From Bacteroidota bacterium (GTDB lineage: Bacteria; Bacteroidota; Bacteroidia; Cytophagales; Cyclobacteriaceae), in the NCBI GenBank assembly GCA_023431285.1, contig JAEYXN010000328.1:1-6089 (forward strand): a stretch of DNA of 6,089 nt, written 5' to 3'. Numbering within the stretch: the stretch's first letter is position 1; the number at the start of each line of letters is the position of its first letter. A program made the position numbers and the translations under genes. Under the pieces are notes generated by a model. The model was not told the origin of the DNA, made no database searches, and worked only from the letters and a program-made list of their open reading frames with translations. This document shows positions 4,965-6,089 of this stretch, piece by piece.

Positions 4965-6008
4965 ATGCTTCCTGATAACATTTCATTCTCCAGCAACCCC
5001 GTTGACGATCTGAAAAGCTTTTTCACGAAAAAAAAGTATAGCAAGGTTGCCGTGTTGCTTGATGAGAATACGATGAATCATTGCTACGCCCACATAAAAG
5101 ACGGGCTTCCGGATCATGAGACGATTGTTGTGAGGAGCGGAGAAGAACAAAAGAATCTGCAGACCAGCGCGCTGATCTGGGAAGAAATGACTGGAATGGC
5201 GCTGGACCGGCACGCGATCCTTGTTGTAGTCGGCGGTGGTGTTCTCGGCGATATGGGCGGATTTTGTGCCGCAACTTATAAACGTGGAATCGACTTCATG
5301 CTCATTCCTACCACCTTGCTGGCGCAGGTGGACGCCAGCGTGGGAGGAAAGCTGGGAATTGATTTCAATTCTTTTAAGAACCACATAGGCGTTTTCCAGC
5401 AACCTGTGCTAACACTTCTTTACAGTGGTTTTCTGCGCTCTTTACCTCCTGCAGAGCTTCGTTCCGGATATGCCGAAGTAATCAAGCACTGCCTCATCTC
5501 TGACAAAGAAATGTTCAATACTATCGCCTCGCGCGAGCTGTCGAGTCAGGATTGGGATTCCATTATCAGGCACTCAGTTACCTTCAAGGCTCGAGTAACG
5601 ACGGAAGATCCCCGGGAAAAGGGTCTTCGGAAAATATTGAATGCGGGTCATACGATAGGACACGCTCTTGAAAGCCATCTTTTGCTGTCGGGAACACGAA
5701 TCCTGCATGGGGAAGCAATCGCAGTTGGCCTAATCTCCGAAAGCTACATTGCAGCGAAGAGAGGTTTCCTCAGGGAAGATGAACTCACTATCATTGTAGA
5801 CTATATCCTCAAAGTTTTCGGAAAAGTTTCCCTTAGAGATACGGACATTCAAATGAGCTCGATGCTCGCCCTTCAGGACAAAAAGAACCGCGACAACAAA
5901 GTATTGTGTGTCTTACTGGAAGGAATTGGAAAATGTAAGTGGGACGAAGAAATATCGATCAGCGAGATTAAAGACGCGTTGAATTATTACAACGCGCTTC
6001 AGATGTAG
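4965..6008 (+). CDS. aroB: 3-Dehydroquinate synthase
   Basis: AroB converts DAHP to 3-dehydroquinate, the second step of the shikimate pathway to aromatic amino acids. It uses catalytic NAD and a divalent metal in the cytoplasm. The 347-residue protein is close to the usual length. The NAD-binding GGGVLGDMGGF (90-100) is followed by YKRG, then PTTLLAQVDASVGGK (115-129) and KNHIGVFQQP (138-147). The AEVIKH segment contains metal ligand Glu171. NAGHTIGHALE contains His229 and LHGE contains His248; these three correspond to Glu184, His247 and His264 of E. coli AroB. DKKNRDNKVL (305-314) is the conserved C-terminal substrate-binding part. All key residues are present, so the gene should be functional. 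Sugar-cyclase relatives such as 2-deoxy-scyllo-inosose synthase share the fold, but the motifs and housekeeping context favour AroB. The ATG at 4965 fits both the promoter and the family N-terminus. No other shikimate gene is in view. Confidence 0.97.
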   Translation: MLPDNISFSSNPVDDLKSFFTKKKYSKVAVLLDENTMNHCYAHIKDGLPDHETIVVRSGEEQKNLQTSALIWEEMTGMALDRHAILVVVGGGVLGDMGGFCAATYKRGIDFMLIPTTLLAQVDASVGGKLGIDFNSFKNHIGVFQQPVLTLLYSGFLRSLPPAELRSGYAEVIKHCLISDKEMFNTIASRELSSQDWDSIIRHSVTFKARVTTEDPREKGLRKILNAGHTIGHALESHLLLSGTRILHGEAIAVGLISESYIAAKRGFLREDELTIIVDYILKVFGKVSLRDTDIQMSSMLALQDKKNRDNKVLCVLLEGIGKCKWDEEISISEIKDALNYYNALQM

Positions 6009-6021
6009 TGGGCTTCTGAAT

Positions 6022-6062
6022 CATCAAAAACATGAGGCCTTGTTTTCAAGCCATTTTTGATG
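6022..6062. terminator. Terminator hairpin after aroB, probably bidirectional
   Basis: On the plus strand GGC-C-TTG (6036-6042), loop TTTT and CAAGCC (6047-6052) form a 6-bp stem with one bulged C, followed by A and five T residues (6054-6058). An outer perfect inverted repeat, CATCAAAAA (6022-6030) and TTTTTGATG (6054-6062), encloses it. On the minus strand the same stem is followed by TCATG and then a five-T run, so it could also stop transcription arriving from the right. The remaining 27 bases of the window (6063-6089) show nothing assignable. Confidence 0.7.
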
Positions 6063-6089
6063 TCGTCAGTCTTCCGCACAATGTAATCA

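Noticed and set aside
4983..5402. Minus-strand frames opposite the start of aroB
   Set aside because: Shadows of the NAD-binding region of aroB; no independent support.
1..6089. Mobile element, phage, CRISPR, toxin-antitoxin or defence system
   Set aside because: Every stretch over 300 bases is covered by a recognisable gene, and no transposase, integrase, repeat array or small gene pair is present.

Overview
The window looks like an ordinary chromosomal stretch from a member of the Bacteroidota, most likely a Cytophagales- or Chitinophagales-type genome. Three lines of evidence point there. The lysyl-tRNA synthetase carries the C-terminal extension I associate with this phylum. The starts have no Shine-Dalgarno sequence and lie in A/T-rich contexts. 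Several starts are preceded by boxes of the Bacteroidota sigma type (TTG about 20 nt upstream of TAnnTTTG), with very short leaders. The two tRNA genes do not encode their CCA ends. The genus cannot be fixed from this sequence.

Layout, left to right. Positions 1-1446 (+) hold the end of a TetR-family repressor gene followed by an alpha/beta-hydrolase. Between them is a perfect 12-bp palindrome sitting in the spacer of a candidate promoter, so the hydrolase is probably repressed by its neighbour. Positions 1473-1826 (-) hold two tandem leucine tRNA genes (anticodons GAG, then CAG), with a promoter upstream and an intrinsic terminator downstream. Positions 1849-3579 (-) hold lysS, so lysS and both tRNA-Leu genes form a translation-related block in one direction. 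Positions 3634-4827 (-) hold a monofunctional proline dehydrogenase upstream of lysS. Positions 4965-6008 (+) hold aroB (3-dehydroquinate synthase), divergent from the proline dehydrogenase across a short region that contains a promoter for each. A hairpin after aroB can act as a terminator in both directions.

Apart from the TetR/hydrolase pair, which looks like a small self-contained regulatory unit, these are housekeeping genes: proline catabolism, lysine and leucine decoding, and the shikimate pathway. I found no insertion sequence, phage gene, CRISPR array, toxin-antitoxin pair or defence system, and no sign of a new system. The points most worth checking are the operator-promoter arrangement before the hydrolase, the LysS C-terminal extension, the promoter set and short leaders, and the tRNA promoter hidden inside a hairpin-like sequence.
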